Source: Paracyclopina nana
Lineage: Eukaryota; Arthropoda; Copepoda; Cyclopoida; Cyclopettidae
Direction of reading: 5' to 3'
DNA length: 64,000 nucleotides
NCBI GenBank assembly: GCA_019096065.1
Contig: JAGUCH010000007.1
Coordinates: 4,858,501-4,922,500 of the forward strand
Below, in pieces: positions 23,657 through 33,639 of the stretch. The notes under the pieces were generated by a model. The model was not told the DNA's origin. It saw only the letters and a program-made list of their open reading frames with translations, and did not search any database. Every line of letters begins with the position of its first letter. Position 1 is the stretch's first letter. Both the position numbers and the translations under genes were made by a program.

Positions 23657-24522
23657 TCCTTAAAAATAGCTGAAATGCAACCCCAGCATCTTGAGTCATT
23701 CAAAAAAGTTTCATAATTATGCGGACACACATATTTAATGTACTAGAGAAACAGCTGGAACACACATCATAAGAGAGATTAAAAAGGGGCTCAAATTGCT
23801 TGATACGTTCCATCTCAACAGTCTTTTTGCGTAGCTGTTACCAAGGTAGTTTCGGAAATAACGGCGCTACGGTTAGATACCGTCGACCAGAGCTGATTGA
23901 TTTGGTAGTTTTGTTCCAATCTGGCCATTTTTAAGGCATCAATTGTAAAAAGGATTCCGTTGGCATATTTAGGGGCAAATAAAATACAACTTTAAGGTAC
24001 GCATATAATATCTTTTAATGCAGTAAATACTTTCAATTTTGATGTAAAAGAAGCTGAAAAAATAGCAGATGCGCATGTTTTTGCCAGGTTCGAGGTAGGC
24101 GTGAGCATGCATTCTAAGCAAAGGAGAAGACGTTTTTCTTTTCACGCTACCTGGCAGCCGCGTATCACCAAGACTCTATGTTTAGAAGCCCTTTTTGCCA
24201 ATGAAAATAGGAAAATGTGCAACTAATAGCCATTGAAATGTTGCAAGCCACTCTAATGTTGCAAACGCTATTCGATTAAATATCTTATTTCTGCGAGTTA
24301 TTTTTACCCAGTTGATTCTTTGAAGCTCAAGCCGAGATTATTGTTCAATTTATCGCTTCGTCTGCAGTTCGATCCATCACTCAAATATTAATGCTTTAAA
24401 GGCGCTCCTCGTTCCCCAATATACAGAGAACTATCAAGTAACAACCAAGCAGTATTTCAGCACTTAATTTTAATTGAGCCTTTATCTTTTCTAACCAGGT
24501 ACATAATTAAGACTTGTTCAAG
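23657..24522. other. Intergenic between exonuclease copies 2 and 3
   Basis: No open frame of note, no RNA gene recognised. Confidence 0.5.
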
Positions 24523-25312
24523 ATGCGGGTGATATTCTACGATTTGGAGACTACGGGACTAAGACCCACTTCAGGCATTGCTTGTGCAGAAATCGTGCAA
24601 ATCGGGGCAATTTCCACCGATGCAGCAGGCACAGACAAAATATTCAATTGGTATATTTTACCAACCAATATGAGGGTTGAGGAAGATGCTTTCCGAGTGC
24701 ATGGGCTGTCAGATCAAGTTTTGGAGCAAAAGTTTCATAATGGAGAGGCTTTACTCACTGTGGAAGGTTTAGGCGATTTTATGACTTATATCGAAGCGAT
24801 TCTCAAGGAGGATCCGTATGTTGTGCTTGTGAGTAGTACACAATCATTGTTGACTATTCAATATCTTAGCATAATTTTTAGGTTGCACATAACAATCATA
24901 AATTTGACTTCCCAATCCTTGCCAACAACCTGATCAACCATCATATTCAATTTCCTTGTGGCTCTGTCAAACTGTTTGACTCTTTGGATCTAATGAAAAA
25001 AGTTCAAGCTTCTGGTAAGCACATTTTAGTGTTTCTTCAAATGTACTATAGCACAGCTTATGGAATGCTCAATTAATTTCAGATTCTTGCTTGACAAAGA
25101 TTAACCTCAATGCATGTCTAGATTTTTTCTTTGGTGTTAAACAGGCAAACCCTCATAATGCTCTTACTGATGCCAAATATGTCAAAAGAGTGTGTGATGC
25201 TGCTGCCAAGAAATTGGGCTATGTTGGGGGCCTCGAGTCTTTTCTGGTAAATAACCAGAATCTTATGAAAGAATGGCCTCACAGAGAGGCGTACAATCCT
25301 TTCAATCAATGA
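24523..25312 (+). CDS. DEDDh 3'-5' exonuclease, copy 3
   Basis: Three exons: 24523-24828, 24882-25014, 25083-25312; 222 aa. Exons 1 and 2 have the same lengths as in copies 1 and 2; exon 3 is 30 nt longer. ExoI is FYDLETTGLRP, ExoII AHNNHKFDFPIL and ExoIII the canonical HNALTDAKYVKR. VHGLSD replaces VHGLTN. It is more diverged than the other two, so the copy 1/copy 2 split is younger. AATAAA is at about 25404. Cellular substrate is unknown. Confidence 0.87.
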
Positions 25313-26136
25313 TATGCAAAACACTACTAATTCATAGAATTATGAAAGCTATATTATATTCTGAATGAACATTACAAAGTCTTGCTAAAACCAAGAAGGC
25401 TAAAATAAACTATTATTGAAAGCATCATAACCCCTCTCGCCCAGCAATGAAAGCAAAAAAAAAATGCATCATTCTGATTCATGAATTAGATTGGAGCAGT
25501 ACGCGCGAATTCCAATATTATGTGGATATATTCAAGGTCAAATGAACCATAAATAACTGATCAACATACGTAAGCATAATGACGAAAGGAAGCCTATAAT
25601 ACGCTAGAACGATACGTTTTTATCAAACATAATATTTAGTGTAGTGTTCATCTCAATGGAGTAGGCCTCTTTACTCAAGAACATTAGCTGTGCTCAAATT
25701 TACTAGAGCTTGTGATTTTTAATGTGGACATTTGTGAAAGACACACAATGTCAAAGTGCTTTTTTTAAAACGTGACAAAGAGGAAGAGAAGATTTGTTGA
25801 GCTGAGTCCATTTCATGATGGACTGTTTTATGCCACTATAGCATTTCTGCTCTGCCATTTTTAAAAAAGCATGAATGTAAAACTTTGGTTTGTGTACATC
25901 GCAGCTAAGGTGATTTTATGTTCATAAGTTATGTAAAAAGTAGCTTGTCGTGAGTAAGGACACTCATAACTGGATATTTCAGGATAAAAAAATTGCCTAA
26001 AACAAGGCCTTCTAGGTAACATTAAGGTAATTTTTGAGATGCTCTCTTGCTTTCGTTCCCTAGCGGAATCAAAGAGGAGCTTCACATAACAAAGCACTTG
26101 TCTCCGACTCAAACGGTATCAAAAGGTGAACCAGAG
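25313..26136. other. Intergenic, no gene seen
   Basis: AT-rich, with only short unsupported frames. Ends with the inferred 5' UTR of the 7TM gene at 26137. Confidence 0.5.
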
Positions 26137-27057
26137 ATGTCACTCAGTAGCAATATTCTACCAGAATACTCCTTGACTATCAAAATCATCCAGGGGATAG
26201 AAATTCCCCTTGGTATCATGATTAACTGCATTTGCCTGATTTACATTGTATTCATGCTCAAGCTGAATGCAACCATCAAGCAAATTCTCATAGCCGACAC
26301 CGTCATCAACTTGATCAGCCTCATCTGCTCTAGCATCGGATACATTTGTATTATAATGGCTGAAATACGAACGCCTGTATCCTGCACATTGATGGTATTC
26401 TCAGGCGTGGCAGCTTTCACCTGCTCCACCTTGATGACCACCACTTTATCCTACATTCGATACCAAATGGCTTACAAAGCTTCACTGGGTCGTATTTACG
26501 ATACTGTCGAGCTGAAATACAAGCTGAATGTATTCGTATGTATCCTTTGCTTGTCGCAATTTGCCACGTCTCTCTACATTGCCAATTACAACATTGGCTT
26601 CACAGTTGGACAAGTCTTTTGCTCTGGTGGAAACAGGAGCAGGATTGGAGTGCTGAACTTCATCATGCTCCTGGGCGGATTCTGCATCTCCATGTATTAT
26701 GATTTGGCACTCGTCAACTTTGTGAAGAAACAGTCGAGAGTTCAACCCACTCAAATGGTCGTATGGTCAACCCAGCCGCACCCAAGGACCAATTCGACAA
26801 GGGAAATCCTCAATAATTCAGTCCCAATCAGATCAACCATTTTGAGTGCTTTGGGCATTCTGTTCATGACTGTGGCCTCAGTTTTGTCAGCCAGTGGACA
26901 AAGGAATGATTGGATGATCATTGGAGCAGCCAGAGCAGGATTGCATATGGCTTGGACTCTAACTATAACAGTAAAATCATCAGAAAAGGAGAAAAAACAC
27001 TACCAATCACCTCCAAGAGACTTGCAATTTCATGAAAGCTCTAATTTAGAAGAATAA
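26137..27057 (+). CDS. 7TM orphan receptor (intronless)
   Basis: Single-exon frame of 306 aa starting at MSLSSNILPE. Helices lie at roughly 20-42, 48-72, 78-105, 130-150, 168-195, 225-250 and 260-280. An Arg-Tyr pair (SYIRYQ) follows TM3 where class A receptors have DRY. The third intracellular loop is about 40 residues, Pro/Thr-rich. The tail is basic and hydrophilic. AATAAA follows at 27079. It resembles the other two 7TM genes of the window in size and layout but is far diverged from them in sequence. Function is unknown. Confidence 0.78.
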   Translation: MSLSSNILPEYSLTIKIIQGIEIPLGIMINCICLIYIVFMLKLNATIKQILIADTVINLISLICSSIGYICIIMAEIRTPVSCTLMVFSGVAAFTCSTLMTTTLSYIRYQMAYKASLGRIYDTVELKYKLNVFVCILCLSQFATSLYIANYNIGFTVGQVFCSGGNRSRIGVLNFIMLLGGFCISMYYDLALVNFVKKQSRVQPTQMVVWSTQPHPRTNSTREILNNSVPIRSTILSALGILFMTVASVLSASGQRNDWMIIGAARAGLHMAWTLTITVKSSEKEKKHYQSPPRDLQFHESSNLEE

Positions 27058-27574
27058 AGATTCTAGAAAAAGGCTACCAAATAAATGCCAGGTTTTTTTA
27101 TAGTAAAAATGCTATGTCTCGTAGACAAGTCTTACTGGGTACACTTAGGTCACCATACATCAAATGACGGCAATCGAGAAGAAAATGCATTTCTAATTGA
27201 AAAAATGGGCCTATCTATTATACTAGTTATAATACCGCGAGGGCTTGCTAAATTAGGTACCATCAACCATCATTCTTACGTTCCTCACAATATGATTGTA
27301 TTATTTTTTTTATTTCTTAAGTCCCTCAAGGCACAGATGATTAAATTGTTGAAAGCTAAGTTTTTATTCCTAGAATGCCGCAATTCTAGGCACTAGAGTT
27401 ATTTTTGGACTCAAGTATTTGAAAAGATATAATATAGAGAAAGAGGCAACATCAGTGATTCATTTCAATCATTTGTACATCTTAACCTTACTTTTCCGGA
27501 AGCTCTCAATTACTGAGATGAGCACTGAGCAGTCAGTCAACAAAAGTTACAAAACAAAACAAGGAAGCAATAAC

Positions 27575-29262
27575 ATGCCTAAAGCACAGCAGTTGATGAT
27601 TTGGCTGTTTTTAATCAAATCAAATTGTGGTGCAGTTCCTCCACAGCAACAAGTGAAAAAAATTCCTGAACATTGGTTTGATGTGTGGAACCTTGGGCTT
27701 GCTGATCAATTGCTTACTTTATCATCATCCACAATTTCAATGGAAGATGTGGATCTATTTGTGCTGGAAACGCAGACTTTCTTGAATGAGGTGTCCATCA
27801 TTACAGCTGATGGAGTTAAAAGATGCAACAAATGTCACGTGGTCACTGAACTACACCCAAATATTTTATCTATGCATACTTCAGATTGTTTGCCTCAGGT
27901 AAGATTGGCCTGAAATTGGAAGGATTACTTCTAAGATTAAGTAAGTCTTTTCAGGCTCCTCCTGATGTCCTCTGCACTCTTGCAAAAGACAAGAAAACAG
28001 AATTTTTGTACAGGACAAGTGAGCAGAAAAATCCTGAAGCTTGTCCAAGAATCTTTTCCACTTGGGGAGTTTCCTACAACATCAGCTACAATGAAGTATC
28101 AGTTGATTCTGGCAATTGGCAATTAGTGGCCAATTGTGGGCAGCCTAGATCTGAATTAAATAGCTGCTTTAAAAGGCAAAGATCTGATCCTCAATTCAGT
28201 ATCACATTAGGAGCTTGTCCTGAGTCCACTTTAGTGCATAGGCAAAGTTTGACCCTAAATATGAATTGTATCGGTCATTTTACAAGGTGGGCTTCAAATT
28301 AATTTAACTTCTTAATACAGAAATTGATGACAAAAAATTCAAAGGGCTGATATGGAGTTTGTGGTCACAAAAGGCTCAGAGTATGAATTTTGGGATGAAC
28401 TCACATACAAGTCCTCTGAGGATGTTTATAGGTGCTTTGCTTACAAGGCTTTCCCAAATGGTTATATAAGGCTAGCCCAAGGCATTGGCAGTGACTGCAA
28501 TGGGATGAGTGGACATCTGAGCTTTGATACTGCATTAAGAACAATGAGTTTGACCAAAATTGAAAAGGACATATCAACATGTGAGTTCCCTCATTGGGTA
28601 AGCCGAAAAACTTGGAAAATCATCCCAAGAGGGGGATTCAGATCAGAAGCCAATACCAATGGAGGGTCCAGACAAGTATCGTTTCCAGACAATATATCAT
28701 TCATGCTAGGCCTAGAGGTAAAAAATTATTTCTTATTGTCAAACATACAGATTATTCCTTAAACCATCAATGCTAGGGTTCTCCAGTTGGTCAAATATTC
28801 AAATGTGCAAAGGTGGTGAATGCAACCAAGGCAGAAATATTTGTCAAGACTTTCACTCAATCTCAATGCTATGGAGAATATCATTGCTTTCATGCAAAAC
28901 TAGTCCAAGGAAATCTGGTTGAAATACATGTTGGTGCACCTACACCCAACATAGAACATGCTTGTCTCAGCCCAAGCTTTGACATTGAAGTGCCTTACTT
29001 GCTAGCCACACTGATACCTTCTACAATGGAATTCAGCAATACTGAGCTCATCTCATCTACTGAGCCTCAGCAAGAGACAAACATCGTTCACGCCAGTTAT
29101 ACAGATCTAGAAATGGAGACAAACTTGGACAAAATCGGACAGCATGCAATGAAATTATTGCAACAATATCAATCTGATTTCTCTGACAAAATGAAAAAAT
29201 GGGTTGGAGAGTTTGTGGAGCAAGTCAAATTATTGTGTTTGTCTAAAGAAAATAATAAATAG
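27575..29262 (+). CDS. Secreted cysteine-rich protein, DUF7042-7045-like
   Basis: Four exons: 27575-27898, 27955-28286, 28345-28717, 28777-29262; 504 aa. The start MPKAQQLMIWLFLIKSNCG reads as a signal peptide; an in-frame upstream ATG at 27518 would bury it. The protein is rich in paired cysteines and aromatic residues. The third exon contains YRCFAYKAFPNGYIRLAQ, then DCNGM, LRTMSLTK and CEFPHWV with a following Trp. This order is what I recall for the arthropod secreted families annotated DUF7042-DUF7045, so extracellular or cuticle/cell-surface location is likely. There is no membrane anchor; the last 80 residues are acidic and helical. AATAAA at 29321 overlaps the 3' end of the convergent gene. 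Confidence 0.72.
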
Positions 29263-29335
29263 TGATTCACAACATTTTTTAAAGTTTAATCCTGTAGAAA
29301 TCAGCCTTTTTTTGATGTTCAATAAAGCTCTACAA

Positions 29336-31350
29336 CTACTGCATGTCATTTGAATCAATTCCAGATTCATTTACCAAATTGGCTTCTTCACTTGATTGGC
29401 AATGTTCTAAATGATCTGCAAAGTAAAGCAAATTCAACTTTAAAAAATTATTTCTCAAATAATAATGATAACACTGCTTACCTAGTTGTACTAGAGCTAC
29501 TAAAACCGTGTCTGTGTCAAAGTCTGGTTTTCGTCTCTGGGCCTTAAACTCAGTTTCATGCACTTTAATGCATTCCCTTTGTGATGTTAGTAGATAAGTC
29601 AAGTAATGTCCTCCATCTTCATTGTCAACCATGTAGTTAACTGTTCCCAAGACAGCATATTGCTTGCCTAGAACAGTGTACGCGCTCTGTAGTTGCAATG
29701 AAAATAATCGCAGTTCTTTTGAAGTGTCATCTGTTGCATCCCCTGAAACATGGGTAATGGTTGATCATAGATAAATGATCAGTAGGATATTCAACAAACC
29801 TGAGAATATTGATCTGTCAATCTCAATAAAAATATATTTGGCAATATGTTTCACTGAAGGTTCTACCTCACTGACTTGACCACAAGGGCATTTTTTGGTT
29901 GTAGTGAAGTCAGAGATCAACTTTTCTAGTGATTGCTCTTGATTCACTTTAATCTTCATGACATAATCTTTCAGACTCATTGCCATAAACCTTTTACAGC
30001 TGGAGCATTCAAATTTCCACTCCAGATGTAGAAATGCCAAATTTTTCAGCTCACTAGGGTTGTGATCTGAGTCATTGCCAACTTCAAATAATAATCCTCT
30101 TAGGAAGTCACCACAGTCAACATCATGAATTGCTTCTAGCCCAAAAGCCTTGTAATTTTTGAAGATCAAACTAGAGTCTATTTGTAAAGTCTTGGGTGAA
30201 ATGTACTCATTCATGAAATGAGCAACTAAGCAACTCGGTTTCTGACATCTAGGGGAATGGTTATTTTCCAATAGTTTCACAATAATAGCAAAATCTGTTT
30301 GAGCTAGTAAATGCAAAACAGATATGCTGAAGCAGTCCTAAAAATATAAAGATGCTTGTCATAGATGTAAATAATAAATGCTCAACCACAACTTACATAA
30401 CCAGAAGAATTGGCTATGCCAACAACTTTCCTGAACGGAGGCAATAAAGATCTTGAGGCCTCATTTTCTGTTTGTACTTTTGAGCAACCTTGCCTCTTCA
30501 TAGCTCTTATTGTTTGGCCAAGTGGTGGCTCATGCTTAAAAGAAAGATGTTCTTTTAAGGCTAGTAGTGAAGGAAATCCTTGCTTCCTCCTTTCAAGATC
30601 GCAGTCATAGCATGGATAATCTACTATTGTGGTCTCACCAGGATTAGCCTCACTGAAAAGCATTGAATATTCAATCAAGTAAATGTGCATAGGACTTTTT
30701 TAGGCTACAAGCAATCACCTCACTAAGCCTTTCAAATTATGCTTGAGTAATAAATGCCCTGATAGTTTGGCTTCTTCAGTAAAAATTGGACCAGATCCAC
30801 AACATATGTAGCAGCAAAACTTTCCAAGTTTCGCTCCCTCAGAAGAATGTTTTTCCAGAATGTGAACCCTGATAAGAGCTGTAGGACCAATAACAAAGCA
30901 TATTTGGCAATAGTCAAATCCATGCTCAGCAATGAGGTGTCTTTCATAGGTGTCAGATGACTCAAATTCAATTCTTGGATGGCAAAGAGAGCATAGGTAC
31001 CTTTTTCTCAGCCTCTTTGGGGGTGGTTTCCCCATTTTTTCTGCCAACTCATTGACTCTTGCTCTCTCTTGCTTTTTCCAAAGTTTGTCTTCCTCCTTGA
31101 TTTTCTCTCTCTTGTTTATGATTCCTTCATGTGTTTCTTTGTAATGTTGGTTGTAAGATGCTTGAGACACAAAATTGTCTGACCAACCTTTCTTCTCAAC
31201 ACAAAACAAGCACAAATTCATCTTTGGATGTTTCAATAAAATGTGAGTTTTCAGCTTTTTCACATTGATAGCCTCAAAAGAGCAAATGGGGCAGGTGCTT
31301 GGTGAAGCCTCTGTGCTGACTTCCTCAGCTATTGAAGCTAATTCACTCAT
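29336..31350 (-). CDS. C2H2 zinc-finger / USP-like deubiquitinase fusion
   Basis: Five exons on minus: 31350-30719, 30652-30397, 30337-29800, 29742-29482, 29415-29336; 588 aa. Residues 1-265 carry several C2H2-like fingers (CPICSFEAINVKKLKTHILL, LCSLCHPRIEF, CYDCDLER and others). Residues 285-530 form a small USP-like domain. The Cys box reads SSGYDCFSISVLHLL with candidate nucleophile C298. The zinc-finger insert has FECSSC and KKCPCG. The His box DNEDGGHYLTYL gives H521. The usual box wording (GNTCYxNSxLQ) is only loosely kept and the domain is short, so it may act on ubiquitin or a ubiquitin-like protein, or be inactive. USPL1-type SUMO proteases are an alternative comparison. I know no standard family with this exact order. 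Confidence 0.75.
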
Positions 31351-32419
31351 TTTTCAGCACAATATTGCGACCAAGCTATTGATCTCAGCTAGGCAAAAGT
31401 GGCTCAACTTTGAACTTTTTCACTCTCAGCTTCAAGTTTGTTTTTGTTATTGGTACAACTGTCAACTGTACGAAACAGCTATGCCTTAGTGATGGAACGA
31501 TCTTAGACTCCACATAAGCAATTTTTAGCAAGGGCAGCATTAAAGCCACTAGAAATTGCTCTAAACTCAGCCTTTTTTACTGTTCGTAGCATTTATTAGC
31601 TCCATTGATGTAAGCACTAACTATTTTTCAGCTCTACTTCCGCATTTTTCACACAATCTTGAACCTCGACCGAGCCAAATATTTTCGGCACGCTACATCG
31701 CTTCATTGCAGTGTGACGTTAAAAGAGCGGGAAATTTTAAATTTGCTGTCACTTTGAATAGCAAAATTCAGCAGCTATATTCATGATTGAGAAAACATTT
31801 ATCGCTGGCTTTTTACAACTCTGGTCCCTAGATTGAAGCACCAGGAGTTTCATAAGTAGGCAATTTGTTCCATCAATCAGGGCCATCCACTATGACAATT
31901 CTAGACGGAAGTATGCAAGTTAATTCACTAAACTTATTTTAGTTCTTTCGTCATTTGTGCGGTGGCGCTTATGCTGCTTGCTTCAATGAAAAAGCGGGAA
32001 ATTCAAATTTTGATTTTAGCGCCAATTTTTTAGTGCTCGAGTGGGAGGAGCCTGTTAATCAGCTTTACCAGACATGTAATTTTTACTTCAAGAATTGCTT
32101 AAATATGGCGTTTTCTATCATCTGACAGCTTTTTCGTGAAACTCACGATTCATAGAACTCTACTTTTTTCGTCAGAAGCCCTTCCATAGCATAGTCAGAT
32201 GAAGTGTAGAAGTACAGCTGAGATAAGGGGTCACCTTACATTATAGATCATCTTGCATCAATAAATCTTTCAATAATCTTACCTACACAATATTGAGCCA
32301 AAATGGAGGAATGATCAATTTTTGGCAAGTGCATATATTGTTTCTTTTCCAGATAATTGTCTGGAAAGCCTCAAGGTTGTCCTTTCGCTCAGTGATGACA
32401 GGTGGTATTTGGAGCTACT
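31351..32419. other. Intergenic with E2F-like motifs
   Basis: No gene firmly supported. GCGGGAAA occurs at about 31727 and 31994, and TTTAGCGCCAA at about 32015; these match the E2F/DP consensus. A single exon-like fragment on minus near 32150-32190 has a GTGAGT donor but no partner exon was found. Confidence 0.4.
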
Positions 32420-32648
32420 TTAAGGCGTTTTCTTGAACTTCTTCTCTTGCCTTTTTCCAACTTTTTTATCATCAGTCGAGAAACTCAGCTTGGATGGTGG
32501 TGTAAAATCACTAAAATGTAATTCTTGAACTTAGCCAATCGGAAGACTTTGGAGTAAGAAAAAATATTTACGCCTGCTCTGCCAACATTTCGTTTAAAAA
32601 AACGCCTTTGCCAAGATGATCTTTAGGCCTTTGCATAAACGGCCTCAT
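32420..32648 (-). CDS. Small basic protein, 55 aa, unknown
   Basis: Two exons on minus: 32648-32572 and 32510-32420, joined across a 61-bp GT-AG intron that keeps frame. The product begins MRPFMQRPKDHLGKGVF, has a short helical middle and ends in a Lys-rich tail (KRQEKKFKKTP). No family is recognised; the tail suggests a nuclear or RNA-binding role. It lies head-to-head with the zinc-finger gene at 33289, the two putative starts being about 200 bp apart if the 32.9-kb 5' UTR exon is real. Confidence 0.6.
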
Positions 32649-33288
32649 AATTTAACTAAAAATTAAAATGGCAACTTTCGCGAATCCTCACGGGCTACAG
32701 CTCAGCAGCCTCAGCTCAAGCGTGCGCGACCAAACTCAAATGTAAACAAACTGAGACAAGTGCGAACTCGTCAGCCTCAGCTGAGTCAGCTCTCACTTAT
32801 TGTAATTACTTTTAGCAAAGCAGTGATTTTTAGGAACAAATAATTTACTTTTTCGATGATGTAGCTGGCTGGCATTATTCAATCATCATTCTTCTGGACG
32901 TACTTTACAGGTAAGTTCATATTTTGTTTGCATTTCATTCATCATTACTTGCGTTATCATGGCGAATTGCCAATTCACTTCTCAAGAGTCAAGATAAGAT
33001 AGGATGCATTCGCGCTCTACGCAAGTGCACTTGCTTCGCTCTGCTCTGGCTGTTTTCGACATTTTCTGGCGGTTACGTGAATGTAGAGAAACTGGTAAAA
33101 GTACGCGCTACTCTACAGTGAACTTGATAGCTGTCCAGACGCTGTGTTGCAACCGCTGTCTTTTGTACCTTACTAGCTCTTGTTTTGGTAGCTCTGTACC
33201 ACTTGCGTAAGCAGTCAAGGGTGTACTTAAAGTGCTCGCTTTAATTTGCTCATGAAGAAATAGTGACAGAACAATGTGAAGAAGAAGC

Positions 33289-33504
33289 ATGGCTCAAATC
33301 ACAAATATCGCTTGCGTGGCCAAGTCTGCGGAGAGTCTGGAGATCTCCAACCAGAAGCCATGTCACATGTGCTTGAAAGAGTTCACATCAATGCCAGATT
33401 TGCATAGGCATATTGAGCGGGACCACGACTTGAAGCACCCAACCTGCAGGTCCTACCGGAAGATAATGACAAGCACCGCTGTAGACGTATTTAAGCTGCA
33501 TTGA
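33289..33504 (+). CDS. Single C2H2 zinc-finger micro-protein, 71 aa
   Basis: Open frame from ATG 33289 with one clear finger: CHMCLKEF, then HRHIERDH (C-x2-C-x12-H-x4-H). No second finger and no other domain. A consensus donor CAG|GTAAGTTC at about 32910 indicates an upstream non-coding exon. AATAAA lies at about 33564. It may be a genuine micro-protein or the remnant of a larger finger gene such as the one at 29.3-31.4 kb. Confidence 0.5.
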   Translation: MAQITNIACVAKSAESLEISNQKPCHMCLKEFTSMPDLHRHIERDHDLKHPTCRSYRKIMTSTAVDVFKLH

Positions 33505-33639
33505 CTAGGCTTTTTCTCCAAGAAAAATTATTGGAATATTATGAAGATCTTCTTGAAGAAATGAATAAAAGGTTTATTTAGAGTATGTCACAGGTGTACT
33601 TCTAATGTAATTTGCAATAACTATATATGTTGTGGCATT

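Noticed and set aside
24080-24110. GGTTCGAGG-like word suggesting a tRNA T-loop
   Set aside because: No matching acceptor, D or anticodon arm around it; no tRNA gene found anywhere in the window.
27085-27396. 103-codon frame after the third 7TM gene
   Set aside because: Lies past the AATAAA of that gene, hydrophobic AT-rich translation, no splice signals.
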